A stretch of 64,000 nucleotides of DNA from Adineta steineri (lineage: Eukaryota > Rotifera > Eurotatoria > Adinetida > Adinetidae), in NCBI GenBank assembly GCA_905250115.1, contig CAJNOI010000108.1, positions 9,954 to 73,953 of the forward strand. Reading direction: 5' to 3'. A program made the translations under genes and the position numbers. Shown here one piece after another: positions 41,268 to 55,100 of the stretch. Within the stretch, counting starts at the first letter, position 1. Each line of letters begins with the position of its first letter. The notes beneath the pieces are model-generated. The model worked only from the letters and a program-made list of their open reading frames with translations. It ran no database searches and was not told the origin of the DNA.

Positions 41268-43759
41268 TTAAAGAAATTGCCATTCAAGTGCATGAACTAA
41301 TGCTGTGAGATTCTGATGTTCATTAACACGCCAAAATGGCCAACTCTGCTAAATAAAAATACATATGATCAAAAGAAAGAAATTTTTATTCAACTTACTT
41401 GTTTAGCCGCTAATTCTTCATCACGTCCATCTCCAATAACAACATATGTTGGTTTTCGACCAAATCTTGTATGTATACGTTCAAAACAACTTTCTCGACC
41501 AACTTTTGTTGCACTATAGATATTTTCAATATCAAATACATCACCAAGACCATATAAAAGTACTTTTGATAAAGTTACAACTAATGGATTTGTTGTTACA
41601 AGTACATTAATACAATTTTTTCTAAAAATTCAATAATATAAAAATTCAATCTCGATAAATATACTTTTTGATCTTTTTTTAGTATGTATGACTATTTCTA
41701 TTATTAGACACGTAGGCTTGCTTCATAGTAAACTGAAATAGTTATTTAACTTTGTTTTTTCTTTTCTCTTGTATGTATTACGCAGTAAAAACGAGATAAA
41801 GAAATTCCATTTTACATTTGATTTCTTTTTACTGCATTATCTTTGACTGTTTCTCTTACAAGCAACATCTCCTGTAAATGCAATCATAAAATCCGTTCTT
41901 TTTATCTCTACTACTGAGAATTCTCAAATAGAAAAAAATAAGATAGAACATGAATCTGATTAACTATCAGCAAACTATACATATTTTAGACAATCTATGA
42001 TACTGACAGTTGAAACGGCAATAGTTAATACCTATATGATTTACAAGGAAAACTATGTAGTTTCGTGAGACTTCTTTTATTCGAGAAATTGAAGTAGCAG
42101 TTAAGAAGTAATTCGAGCGGAGATTAGTTAATCGAAAGACCTAGGAAAAGGAAGGATTTGTATGGAATATCCGTAGACATTGTACCGATTGCTATATTAA
42201 GCAACGAGAACAATAATTAAGAGAAGCGAACTATACGACAACAAAGAACGCAAAAAACCGTCTGTCCTGATTTTGAGAACATTTTTTAAGTTGATTGCTT
42301 TAATCAAAAATATCATACTACGGAACAAAGAACTCAAAAATATACTGAAGGCAAACCGTATGACATTCTGCTAAACAAAATGGTGATATATGTATATATC
42401 ATAGTTTTCAGATAATTAAATTCTATTAGATTTTTATTTGTAAATGGAAGAAATGCATTACCTTTGTTTGATAATATTTAAAGCTTTTAATGCGGTTGTA
42501 AGCCATGATGCTGTTAATGTTTCTGTATCTAAACGTAATTGAAGTAATTCCTCGTATTTTTGTGGACCAAGTAAATCTAAATAAAATTAAGATTTAGTTT
42601 TATCAATTAATTTATTGTATTATTTACTTTGAATATCTGTTCGATAAGTATTATAAAGATCTTTTATACGTCGATAACGAAATGCTAATTTTCTCATCCA
42701 ATCAACTCCACCACGAACTGTATTATTTCCATTTGATGATGTTGAATGAAAACCATCAATTGAAAAATTATAATTACTAAATAAATATTTTTGAAATAAA
42801 AAATAATTTCAATTTTTGATTTATACCTTAAGTCTTGTCCATTATCATCTGATGAAATATCATCAATATGAGCTTGATCACATTCTTCCAAATCATTATA
42901 AAATAAATTTGCATCAGCTAAATTAAATATGATGTCTTCCATACGTAAACCAAGATTTAATGATGTTTGATTATCCTTTAAAGAAAAGAAAGCTCAATAA
43001 AAAGAAAAGTATATATATGTTTTATTTACTTTTTGATAGCTTTGAGCATAAGTTCCAGTTAATAATGAATGTGAGATAATGATTGTTTCATCTAAATCCC
43101 AAATAAATATTCGTTCTATATTATTATCTGGATCTGGTGATAGTTGTTGAGGTTTAGGTCGATTTCGATTTATTTTTGTTTTTGATGTTGAGCAAGTTTT
43201 GCCTTCAATTTTGATTGTTGGTGATGGAGAATTTGATGCACTTGGATTTGAATGATCTTGATATAGAAAAAAAACAGAAAAATTTTATATTATTATTATA
43301 GATTTTTGATTTCTATTTCATACCAAAACTTGATGATGGAATTGACTCATTTTGATATCCTTGAGATATTTTTATTGAAGATGCTATTTGATTCGTTGGA
43401 GTAAGATTATATGCTGATGGATATGCAGATGATGGATAACATGGATAACTAAGTGTCGGTTGAAATTGATGATAATATGCTGGATCAAGAGTCTAAAGAT
43501 AGTTACACTAAGAATATTCAAATTTGTTTCTTTCAAATCATACCGCTTGTGTATGATAAGGCGATGCACTAGTCGCTGATGAAGTACCAGTTGTTGAATA
43601 ACCTAATAGAAGAATCGAATAAAGAGTATACATATTTAAATGAATCTTACTGTCAGATAATGGATATTGAAAATTTAAGCCCGAATAACCATTGGGTGTT
43701 GTATTGTAATACGGAGGAATATTGACATAACCTGGCGATGAAAATGAATAGCTCGCCAT
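41268..43759 (-). CDS. EYA: Eyes absent (EYA) phosphatase and transcription co-activator
   Basis: HAD-type protein tyrosine phosphatase that also co-activates transcription with SIX/Sine oculis proteins. Exons on the minus strand: 43651-43759, 43544-43602, 43324-43492, 43030-43256, 42827-42975, 42628-42776, 42462-42576, 41399-41621, 41268-41348; they join into 426 residues. The N-terminal 155 residues are Tyr/Ser/Pro-rich, as in the transactivation region of EYA. The Eya domain has the catalytic motif [19 protein letters not shown], then [40 protein letters not shown], the acidic motif VIGDGRDEE, and [20 protein letters not shown] at the end. Both HAD motifs are intact. The first coding exon starts at a 3' splice site (43770-43771); a likely 5' non-coding exon ends near 44419 (AG then GTGGGT). 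The 840-base intron at 41622-42461 holds nothing recognised. Confidence 0.95.
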
Positions 43760-46700
43760 TGATGGTTGACTAAAAAAAGAATAGAAACGTTTTTAGCAAA
43801 TATATTTCTCATGAATATTTAAAAGATTAAAAACTGAAGGTTAGATGACTCAATCTTTTTGTATTCATGAATCTTTATTAAAAGGATGTGAATAAAAAAT
43901 TTCTCTATAAATCACTTGTGATAAATGAATCGATAAACCATAAGACGGAAAAAACTTCTCGGTATCAAATTATCTTCAATCTTGAAAATTGGTTTTTGTC
44001 TATAATTATTATTCTTACCGTTTCTAACATCATACATGCGTGCATGTATGATTTTCTTTAATCATAATAAAAAGTTTAAGTTTTAACATGATATATCATT
44101 CTAGACGTGACTATGTTCTTTTTTTTTATATTAAAAAATGAAGGAGAGAGAGAGAGAAAAACACTATCTGTTTAGGATCTGATTACTTCTACACAAGTGA
44201 AATCTTACCTCTATTCCTTCTGTAAGGTAAAGCAAGCAAGCAAGCAGGCAAACACTCCGGCTTGAAAAAAATAGAAAGGTGATGCCTTTTAATCAGGTAT
44301 GAAAGCGACAAGAGAGGAAGAGAGAGAGAGAGAGAGAGAGAGCGATAGAGAGAAAATGATTGTTCTCTTATAAACGAATCGAAAGCGAGTAGAAGAAGAA
44401 GAAGAGAAAAAAACCCACCTGTTGTGTTTAATATTCGTCGTTATTAAAAGGAATTTTTCTAAAATTTATTGTCTCATCTATAAAAGAATATTTTTGTTAA
44501 ATGAAAAGGTCAAATGAAAATATGTGTCCTAGATATATGTATATATTCTAAACGATTATCGACCACTTGTCTATCTATCTGTTTGATTTATTATTAATTT
44601 TATTATTCACGCGTTACTCACACGAATCTGTCAATTTAACAATTAAAAATCAGACACATGTTCGACAAGTTTCAAATTTCTAATTAACTCCTATTTTTTT
44701 CTTCTCCTCTACCGTTCTACATTTTGATGATCAGAGAATTAAAATCTCCGTTTACGGAATAGTTCTAATGAATTTAATTATATAGAATAGACATAATGTG
44801 AGAAAATCATCATTCTGATGTTATCCGGTCACACTTTTCTCTCTTTGATACTTCTATCAAAACTCTACATGATATTTTCTTTATCAAATTACATCTTGAT
44901 TGTGAACATTTCTTTTTCTTTTGCTCTTTTTAGGCATTAATAAAAGAGATACACTCAATCAATTAACACTCGTTTATGCAAATGAGTAATTGATAAACAA
45001 TTTTGTCGATTTACATTCCTTTAAGCGATAATTTTTCTACTCTCTTCTTACTAGATTGGTAAAGTGTCAGATAGATATATAATCCCTTCATTTCTTTTCT
45101 TGTGTTTGAGTAAGCATTAAGAAAATATTCATCGTCTCTCCCGCCCCTGCTGGTGCGAAAACATTATTTCCGCTCAATTATATATTTGTACACACAAAAC
45201 ACTTCGACTTCAACATCATCATGTCCTTGATTCGATTCAGAGCTAAGATTACGTCGTTTGTGTAACCTGTACTTTTTTATTCTCTCTCTATGATATATAT
45301 AAAAATATGTGCTCTGCTTAATGGACTCTCGGTATGCGAGAAAGAATCAAAAGGACAACGCACAAAATATGCCATCAACGAACTATCCTATTGACATAAC
45401 TGAATCATGTTTGCATTGTTTTGATGTTCAAAAAAAAAAGAGACGAAGTATTTAATATATTAAAATAACAATTCAACTGTCATTTATAGTTCCACTTTTT
45501 TTTTCCTGTATTAAAATAGAAAAACCTCATACAGTTTTAACCATTATGCATACATATATATATATAACTCGATTAAAATTACATGACAGACTACAATATT
45601 GTATTGGCTCTCACCTTCTATAGCAATTAGTACATGCATATCAAATTCTGTGTACATCGATATCATCAATCTTTCTCTCTTTTCATTTACATACCTATCT
45701 TTTTTCTCTTGCAAATTTCGATGTGTCAATACTAATCAAGTGACAACGACGATAAGTATTAAGGAAGAAAAGAGACGAGAAAAGAAGAAGAAAAAAAAAA
45801 AGTAGACAGATCCTTTTGTATCCTGATTGGTTGTCAACTTCATCTTTATAGATTCCAATTGGTTCGTCATATTTTTCTTCTTATCCTTTTACTAATTATT
45901 TAGTACACAATTTTTTTTGTCTATTACATATACATCAGATTTCTCATGACGACCAACGACGTCGAAGATCAAATTTCAAACATATAAGCAAGAAGATATT
46001 TGATCCGGTTATTGCTAGGATAAGACAACGACGACGTGTGTACATCATAATTAAAACGTCACCCACTCGTGTAAGCATTCATGCTTGCAATTTATGATTA
46101 ATCATAGAGCGGTATTTATAACAGGTGTATGCACATCATTTAAAAATCAATTGCAAATTTTCTTCTTTTTTGTTTCTATGAAATGAAAATGAAATTTCCT
46201 TTTTGAAAGAAATTTGATCTAGTTTAAATAGACAGAAGGAGTTTAACAAAAAAAAAATGCAAAAGTTTATTTCGCGTGACAAGTGCCATGAGAAAGAGAG
46301 CACTTTTATCGATCGTATGTTTGTTAAATATTGTCGACAAAGCATACTTCTTTCTTTCCATTGTTTTGTTTGGATTTATCAACATTTGATATGTCTTTAT
46401 AATATATATATATGTATGTAGGTAAAGAATGATAGCAACAATGATTTATTTAAAATAAACTTTGTTTGACTATCAAATATACATATATTTGATTAGTTCA
46501 ATGGATTAACAAAGAAAATGAAATGAATTATATTTTTTTTCTATTTCCATCATTCATAAACATAGAAGAAAAAAAACCACTTACGATATATGTGTTAAGT
46601 TTTAAATTCTATCCATCAGTTATTATTATTCTCATAGTGATGATTATCAATACGCTCGCGTGGAATATACATATGCAACTTGTTTGTATAACTCTATTTC

Positions 46701-47200
46701 TAGCAACATGCCATTTGAATATAGACTGACATGATTATATATAGATCTATGATGGTATAAGAAAAAGTATATATACATAGATAATCATAAATAATATAGA
46801 ATAGAAAAGAAAAAGAGTGAACCGCTAATCATCGATAGTATTGTCAATGATAATATGTCTGTATATTTTTATGATGTATGATGCCATCCACCGATTGCTA
46901 GAAGAAAATAATAACAATCTTCATCGATGATGAGAATATACTCTTTTGTTTATACAAGATAGATTAAGAATAGATGCATATGTGCATGTGTCAAAAATTT
47001 GTTTTATTCATATATATATATATAAGAAAAATAATATAATCGATGGATTTCTACACTTACATGTTAGATTTACTAATCGATATAACAAATTGAAAAAAAG
47101 AAAAGTTATTACTATTTATTGAAATTATATATATATGTATGCGTGGGCGGATTAAGATAAGTACGATGATAGAAGTAGTTCGAACGAAGCATTTGCAATC
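43760..47200. other. intergenic region upstream of EYA and TIKI
   Basis: About 3.4 kb between divergent genes. It holds a perfect-arm palindrome at 44029-44052, a (CAAG)n run at 44231-44250, an (AG)n run at 44319-44342 and many short TA runs. EYA and TIKI promoters must lie here. No coding exon recognised. Confidence 0.6.
44319..44342. repeat. (AG)12 microsatellite
   Basis: Uninterrupted AG dinucleotides followed by an imperfect GA-rich tail, close to the likely 5' non-coding exon of EYA. Confidence 0.9.
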
Positions 47201-48335
47201 ATGCCAAATATTATCTTGGGTCTTGTTTTATTCATCATTTTTTCGGTCTGTTTCTTATTCAAAAATCTATCATTGTACTATATTTTGTAATATTTTCTAT
47301 AAAGACATGTTCATCAACTTTACTTTGGCGTATTGAAACAACACCTCCATCATATATTTTCGGTACAATTCATATTCCTTATAATCTTGTATGGCCACAT
47401 ATATCAAATAAGACTCGCGAAGCATTTTTCTCAAGTACTCATTTTTATGCAGAAATTGATGCTAAAGATGATATGTATTGGGATGATTTTTATCAATGTT
47501 TATTGAATAGATCAATACGAACACGACGAACAAGTTATTATATAACTAAATTATAAAATAAAAACTATTTTTTATTTGATTTTATTATTTAGATCTACTA
47601 ATTACTCAAGAAGATCTACTTGATATACATTTAGCTGTAGAAGCTCGTCGTTTAAACAAGACTGTAGGAAGTTTAGAACCAGCTGAATATCATTGTATGG
47701 TAATCTAGAAATATATTTTATTATAGATTTATAAAAGAAAAAGAGAAAATCTTTCTTTATTTTAAGAAAGAAGGTTGGCGTTATAATCTAACAACATGGT
47801 ATCTTATTTTAAATCTTGTTAAAAAAGAAATGAAAAATCGGACATATAGTATTATTGATGCAAATGATTATTTTCAAGATTTAACAATAAAAAAATATAT
47901 TTGTGGAGAAATGAATAGGGAATATATTCAAACTTTATTTAAATCAGCGGATGAAATTCAACAAATGGAACATCGCGATGAACAAATATCAAACCATATT
48001 CATACATTATTAGATCCTCCGAATAATAATCGATACTTTTTTGGTATTGGCGCTGGTATTTATATTTGATAGAATTATTTTTGTTATTACTTATTTTTTG
48101 TTTTTAAAGCACATATGCTTGGTAAATATAAGAATATCTTGGTTCGATTAAAAACATTTGGATATAAAATTACTCGACTTTGTACTAATCGAAAAGGTAT
48201 TAGGTATGTTTTATGATTATACAAGTTAAACTTTTATCTATACTTTATTTTTCTAGCAAAAAATTCGGTTGTAAAAACAATGGAATCATGAAACATTGTA
48301 TTACGAGAAAATCATTATTAAATAAAATATCTTGA
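47201..48335 (+). CDS. TRABD2: TIKI/TRABD2-like metalloprotease, shorter than relatives
   Basis: TIKI proteins are secreted or membrane-anchored TraB-fold metalloproteases that cleave the N-terminus of Wnt ligands and inhibit Wnt signalling. Exons 47201-47245, 47305-47533, 47593-47699, 47767-48055, 48110-48203, 48257-48335 join into 280 residues. A signal peptide begins MPNIILGLVLFIIFSTCSS. TraB motifs are present: PPSYIFGTIHIPYNLVW with the conserved GTIH, AFFSSTHFYAEID, and GIGAAHMLGKY with the second conserved histidine. Relative to vertebrates (over 500 residues) about 100 residues are missing between CLLNR and DIHLAVEARRLNKTVGSLE, and there is no C-terminal membrane anchor, so the product may be soluble. 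The first intron uses an unusual GTCTGT donor. The start was chosen because it alone gives a signal peptide in frame. Confidence 0.8.
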
Positions 48336-51300
48336 TTTTTTCTAAATCAATAGATTAGATATAGAATAATGAAAGAAATGGTTGAATAATATTTTGCTTG
48401 AATACAAACCATTTAAATAGATTATTCTCTTCTTGTTTTTCTTACTTAAGGCAATTGGAGTTTTATATTTCTCCCGATAATCAATATCTATATATATATC
48501 AAGAAAGAGCAAATTCCACTAAAAATCACGAATTGAATCGAATATCATATACATAAGAGAATAAGATTAATCGTGAAAAGATTCGATCGAAATTTTAATT
48601 CAATCTATAGAAAATTCATAAAAATTAATTTTTCAATATTTAAATGGAAATTGCAATTATAGGTATCAATAAGTACAAATATATAAAGAAATCAACTTGA
48701 TTTTTTCTTCCAGTACATCGTAGTAAAAAAACACATGTATCAACTTATTTTCTAATGTATTTTTGATACTTGTAAATTTACTTGTTATTCATGTTTAATA
48801 TAGTATACGATACAATAGAATATACTCTTTCGCTATGTATATCGATGATCGAGAAATAAAAAGGCAAATTACAATAGTCTCGAATAAGAAATGAATTTCG
48901 ATTGTACCTCAAACTGGAAATCCAAGGACGAAATATAAACATGTGGTAAATGTTTGATAAATCTTATGATATAGCTTTTATATATTCGAAAAAAAATTTT
49001 TAATTTATAGTTTAGTTGTTATTCAAATATAAATGACCTGTTGTAAATATACTTTTTAAATTATATATTCTGCTTCTGAAGTTTATGTGACCATTATGAT
49101 GTTATGTAACGTATTTTTTATACTTTAACTTCTTTTAAAATGTTCAAAATTTTTTTTCCATTTGTATTACATGATAAATAAAACATTGTGAAACTCGAAT
49201 TCAAGTGTCACAAAATTAAACTTCGTGCCAATATTCGATCAGATATAATATTTTTTACATCTGTTCTTTTTAATTATTATATAAAGTAACATCTTGTACG
49301 GAGTTCGAACATCGGAAGCCGGATCTTATTCACAGCGTAAATCGAATTAAAATTCACCGGAAATTCATTTGATACTCAAAGACATCATAATGTTAGCATA
49401 CATAAAAATTAAACCTTAATGTGTTTCTATAATCTACTTAACATCTCAAAAAATTCATAGACAATTATCTGAATCAGTTGAGTTATTCTGAAATCAAAGT
49501 TTGAGTACAATGAACGATTATATAAATTTACATTTATCATATTTAGATCTAAATTTTGTTTGTATAAGAAAAGAATTATTTATAGCCTTACCTTTTCTAA
49601 AATTTATTTTAAATCAATATAAATATCTTCATATAAATAATAAATAATATTCAACCATGTATTCAGTCTTTTGATCAAGAACAAAAGTCATTCTATAATA
49701 TATATATATATATAAATCGTATTGACGTTATGTATCATAATCCGATATTCATACGAAACGTGCTTTTTTTACATGCCCCATAATTTAACTTTGACCACTA
49801 CATTATTATGATTGTATGATGCAGTTTGATCATTCATTTTCAAAGTTTGTGTATTATTAGCATACGAATACTGTAGTTTACCTTCTTCAATATACATTTT
49901 CATTCATTGACATACAAATATATATGTAAAAAGAGAGTCACAATGACGAGTGCTACACATATATATATATTTGATTATCGACGCGCAAAGTGACATTTTT
50001 TTCTCTCTCTCAATACTATGTTGTAATAATAATAGTAATAATAATAATAATCATCTTGTATTTGCACAATCATACATAGTCTTTATTGGACATTGATCAA
50101 ACGTGTATGTCACAGAGATAAAAGATCGATGTATATAGTTTTCTTTCTTTTTATTCTTGTACAACTCAGTGTAATAATATGATTAAGTATAAAGAGCTTT
50201 TATCACTATCACAAAAAAAGAGACAGCAGGCACTTGAATGATTTTTTTTTCAACAATGTCAGAGTGTATGAAAAATGTTCTCTATCTCTTAATATGATTA
50301 ATATACGTATATGCGGAACTAACTTTACTCAACAACAAAAAAAACAATTCTTGCCCATTGTGACACGTTGACACTAACAAGCAATACAATATGTTCATGA
50401 TATGTAACTCGTGTGGATTGCTCACATCATCAAACCAACATCGATCAGGTGCTATTATTGTTTGAAAAGAGAAAAAAAAAAATCTTTTTCACATAACACG
50501 TTTTTTCTTTTCTACTACTTATTACCGCTGCTGCTCATTCATCCTTTTCTACCGACGGTAGTATACTCCTGGCGTATGAAAAGAAAAAAAGAAGAGAATA
50601 CTCTTTGTTGATTAACTATTAAAACTTCTTGCCAGTGTGTTTGTTCTGTTTATATTTTGACATACTATGCCTTTGATTCTCTCTTTCTTTCTACTTTTAT
50701 GTTTTTCTCTTCAACTAAAATTTCAATCGCATACTATTAGGTAAGAAAATAAACAATGATATAAATATAAATATAAATAATATATATATATATAGTTTAA
50801 TAAATCATCTATTGTATTAGATGCAAAGAAAAATAAGCTTGAGAAATATACATAATACATGACGTAAGAATTACATCGATCTTTTTTTCCTGTGTTGTCT
50901 TTTCCTCTTTTTTTTTCTTCATTGTGCATCAGTCTCTTGTCTTTATTGAAGCTTACCGTATCGTTGCCACTTATTGTTGTCTTCCAGCACTTGACGCATG
51001 AATAGAAGTAGGTAAGTAAGTAAGAAAGAAAGTGAATTAGATAGAATTTGTTATGATTTTGCAATGATCAATTAAGTTTCATTTTTCTCTTTTTTTTCAG
51101 TTAGAAAATTTATTAACCAGAGAAGTTGTGCAGTCGTTTCATTTTATTGTTTTTCGATTAAAAAAAAAAGGTGAGAGAAACCTAATAATGTCATTGTTTG
51201 TTCTCAAGAGAATATTCGATCATTAGTATTCATCATGTACTATACATTGATGAATAATGATTAAAATTTTGGAGTGCGAAGAACAAAACTAACAATAGTA

Positions 51301-52165
51301 CTCTTATCGAAGTTTTTTTTGAGAAATTATGCCTTTGACATGAGAAGTTATATATCTTAATACGATCAATTGTCTTGATCGACATTTAGTCGGAAATTAT
51401 TTATTTATAGATATTAACTAATAATAACGACGGAAGTGAAACAGTAGGCTAGACTAATTAAAAAGAAACGTCTGTCACACATTGTGATTAAGAATTATTG
51501 TTAAACAATGTCTACCTATTCATTTTAATTTGATCTCTCCTGCTGTGTATGTATGTATTGTACCATTTGCATGTAATGTTCTATTTATTTTCTTCTATTT
51601 AAGTTAAATAGTATACAATAATGTCAACATAATAGGACCACATACAATGCGTGAATTCTAATACTATTAACGAGAGTTTATTTATCTTTTTTTTCTTGTG
51701 AATTTTAAAATTATGATCTATCTTCCTTCTGACATGCTAAGCATCAATATTACGATTAGGATAAAGAGGGTTTTTTTTTATATATTAAGGGAATAGGAGA
51801 ACATGAGATCTGTATTATGTTATACTGTGCGTGTCGTACCTGTTCAAAGATCGGATATATATGAAGGACAGTAGGAACAAAAAAAAAAAAAGAAAGAATG
51901 GCTGTTATAATAATTATACCACTAACGATAGAAATGGGTGGCAAAAGTTCAATTCAACCCTGAAGAAGTGAACACGAGAGATAGATAACAATTGACTGTA
52001 TTTTATGTTCTCTTTCTTCTTTGTGTAAAGAAATCAATTGCCTTTGATTTTATTCTTTCTGCTTACTTATTCAATATATATATATACATATGAGTACTGT
52101 ATGGTCTTTAATATAAATAACTATTTTTAGGTTGCATAGCGGTAATTAATCTTCGAATAATATCA
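48336..52165. other. intergenic region
   Basis: About 3.8 kb of AT-rich sequence with (TA)n runs near 49699, 49957 and 50780, and short TAA repeats near 50029-50050. A 3' splice site at 52129-52130, 35 bases before the next gene's start codon, implies a non-coding first exon somewhere in this region. Confidence 0.6.
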
Positions 52166-55100
52166 ATGGCTGAATCATCAACAAATCCGGAAAATGGTTT
52201 ATTTAATATTCGTTCAACACCTTCAAATGAACATTTGTGTTTTGCTGAAACACTTCGAGATTGGCGTGATCCATTATTACAAGGACATGAACGAATATCA
52301 GCTCCTGTTTGTCCACGTTGTGCTACATGTAGATGTGAATCATTAAAAAATTTTCCTAGTACACCAATTACTTCTGTTCATCATCATAAACATGATCCAT
52401 CTTGTCCAAATTTTCGTCATCAACATGATCATTCAAAATCATTAACTAGACAACCTATTTTAAATAAACGACGTGCTATATCACATGATCCATCAGTATC
52501 AATATTAAATACTACAAAACCGATTGAAAATTCTATGTTAATACATCCAATTAAACAAAACAGTCTTACATCAAAAATACCTATAAGAATTTCAATACCA
52601 ATCAATAAATCTTCATTTTCAACATCAACTATTAAACATCGTTCATCAAATAAAAAAACTAAAATTCCACGTTTAATAGCATCTCCAAATTTATCATCAT
52701 CTACAACAACAACAACAACGACGACGACAACGACAAATGATCAATGTGAAATGGATAGGTAAGAATTTTTTGAAAATTGAAAAAAATCTTTATATCTAAT
52801 GAAAACATAGAAAGTTATCGTATTACATAGGTTTCATTTATATGAATTAGTATAATAAGTAAACATTCAAAGATTTACATGACTTGTATCCTATAAAGAT
52901 TCTTTACGAGTTTTACAAATTTCTATTTTTAATTCAATAACTTTTTATAGATTGTTTAATTTATTCTATCGCTTGAATAAATTTTGAGAATATATACTTC
53001 AAATATAATAGTTAATTATTCTTTCACGAAGATGAATAAATTTTTAATTATTATTTTTCACAGACAAAGGAAACCTAGAATTAAATACACGATATATAAA
53101 GTTTTTTTAGCTTGATATATTTAGATAGTATTCTCTAATCTTATGAAATTCTATTGTCCATGTTCAATAGTGTTATAATAGTTCTGAACCGATTTTCTTT
53201 TTCATTCATCATTTTTTATATAATAGAATCAAACATTGAGAAAGTATTGTGCTGATTTCTTATAAAAACATAATCAGGTTTCCAACCGATCGCTCATTGT
53301 ATAAAGAAAGAAATCTTTACAAGATGATCATAATCCAGCTTTATTATTTAATAGATGCATATTAAGATATAAATAGCCATGACAAGTCCAACATCATAGT
53401 CAGCTTGGTGCGTGTAGTATTTTAAAACCATCTACTAGTTCTGTAATTCCAGATTAAATTCATTATAAAAATTTTATCGAAATATATTCGATACCATATC
53501 CATCATCTGTTTATTTAAGTGATAAGTCATCGTGCAAATATTTATTTATGCGACATGACAATTCGTCTTACCAATTCTGTATCTTATTTTCAATTTGAAA
53601 GTAGAATAAAACCATTTTGTAACACTCTCTTTATCATAGTATAAACTATCAACCTTAAACTTTATTATTGTTTAGTTATAAGTCAGTCAAATGACGCATC
53701 GAAGTTTATTCTAGTTAAATTCAAAACTATTGAATTTTGAAAATTGTTTAACAATTTCTATAGTTCTTTAAATGTCATAACAATTTCTGTTTTTTTTTCT
53801 TTCTATATTATAAGATGATTATTGATAGACTAAAATTTGAAAGATTTTTTATTTATATTTTCAAAATAAACAAAGACTTCTTTTGTCAATTTACTTCATG
53901 GAAATTTTTATAGGTACAATTATTTCAAAAAAAAAAAAGAGAAGCAGTCTCGGTTGTGAGCAAATAACCTCACTTGTAACAATATAAACTACTCTAACAT
54001 TCATTATAAAGGTGTATTGCTTCAAGGATTTTCTCTTTTCTGAGAGAAATATAAGTAAAGATAAACTTACGATCTTGTATTTCAATTCACAACTTGTCTG
54101 TGAAATGAAGAGAACTCTAAAACAAATAATTTCATATGCACGATTCTCTTTCACGGCTTCATCTTCTTCGTTGATACAGATGGAAGACGAAGAAAACAGA
54201 ATTACACACGTCAGTTAAAATTTATACTATTACTTTCTAATAACTATTAGTAAATAAGATTCATATTCATAGTAGTTACTATTCGTATTTTACAATATTA
54301 CAAGGTCAATATTACGTTCGACACTTGAAAATTCTTCTCTGTTAAGAGAGTAAAAAGAAGTAATATATACATATATATACATATACAATAAAGAAAAATT
54401 TCACTTCACTCTTTTTTTTTTATACTGATTCTTATATTTCATATGTAGATGATTCTTATAAGAATATGTTCATATTGATAGGTAATTTAAACTTTTCTTT
54501 CTTTTTTCTTTTTTGATTGATTGATATGAAAAAACATTTGTTATTAATAATAGAACAGATGTTCAATTGATTGTTTATAATCTTTGAGATTTTTTTTTTT
54601 GTTTTTATTTAGTTTAAATGATGATATATATCCAACGTCGTTGACAATGTCTGATAATGAGAACATGTCATCTACGAAAATGAATCAATTAAATAATAAT
54701 CATGTGAATACGCAAATATTAGTTAAGAAAAAACGACGATATAAACGTAGTACATCAACAACATCAGATAAACGACAACGACGATGTCGACAAAAAGAAG
54801 GTATAGAATAGCTTTGTATTGTTTTATTTGAAATGATTCTTCTTTTATTTGCTATGATGGTGGAGTATGGATTATGAATAGTAAAGAACTATATATGAAT
54901 ATAAATATACTTCGTAAATGAGAATGTTTAAGTAGAATATCTTCTCGAATTTCTTCGTTCTTTTTTCAATTGAAAGAAATCAAGATTAGACTATTTTCTT
55001 TTGTTCATTCATTATTATATTAGAAACTAAAGCTCATTGATGGTAGTAAATACATTTACTTGCTTCCATTAATAATAATCTTTACAGACACGCAGTGTAT

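Noticed and set aside
50723-51064. 113-codon minus-strand open frame in the intergenic region
   Set aside because: Composition is low-complexity Tyr/Leu from TA repeats, there are no splice partners and no recognisable motif.
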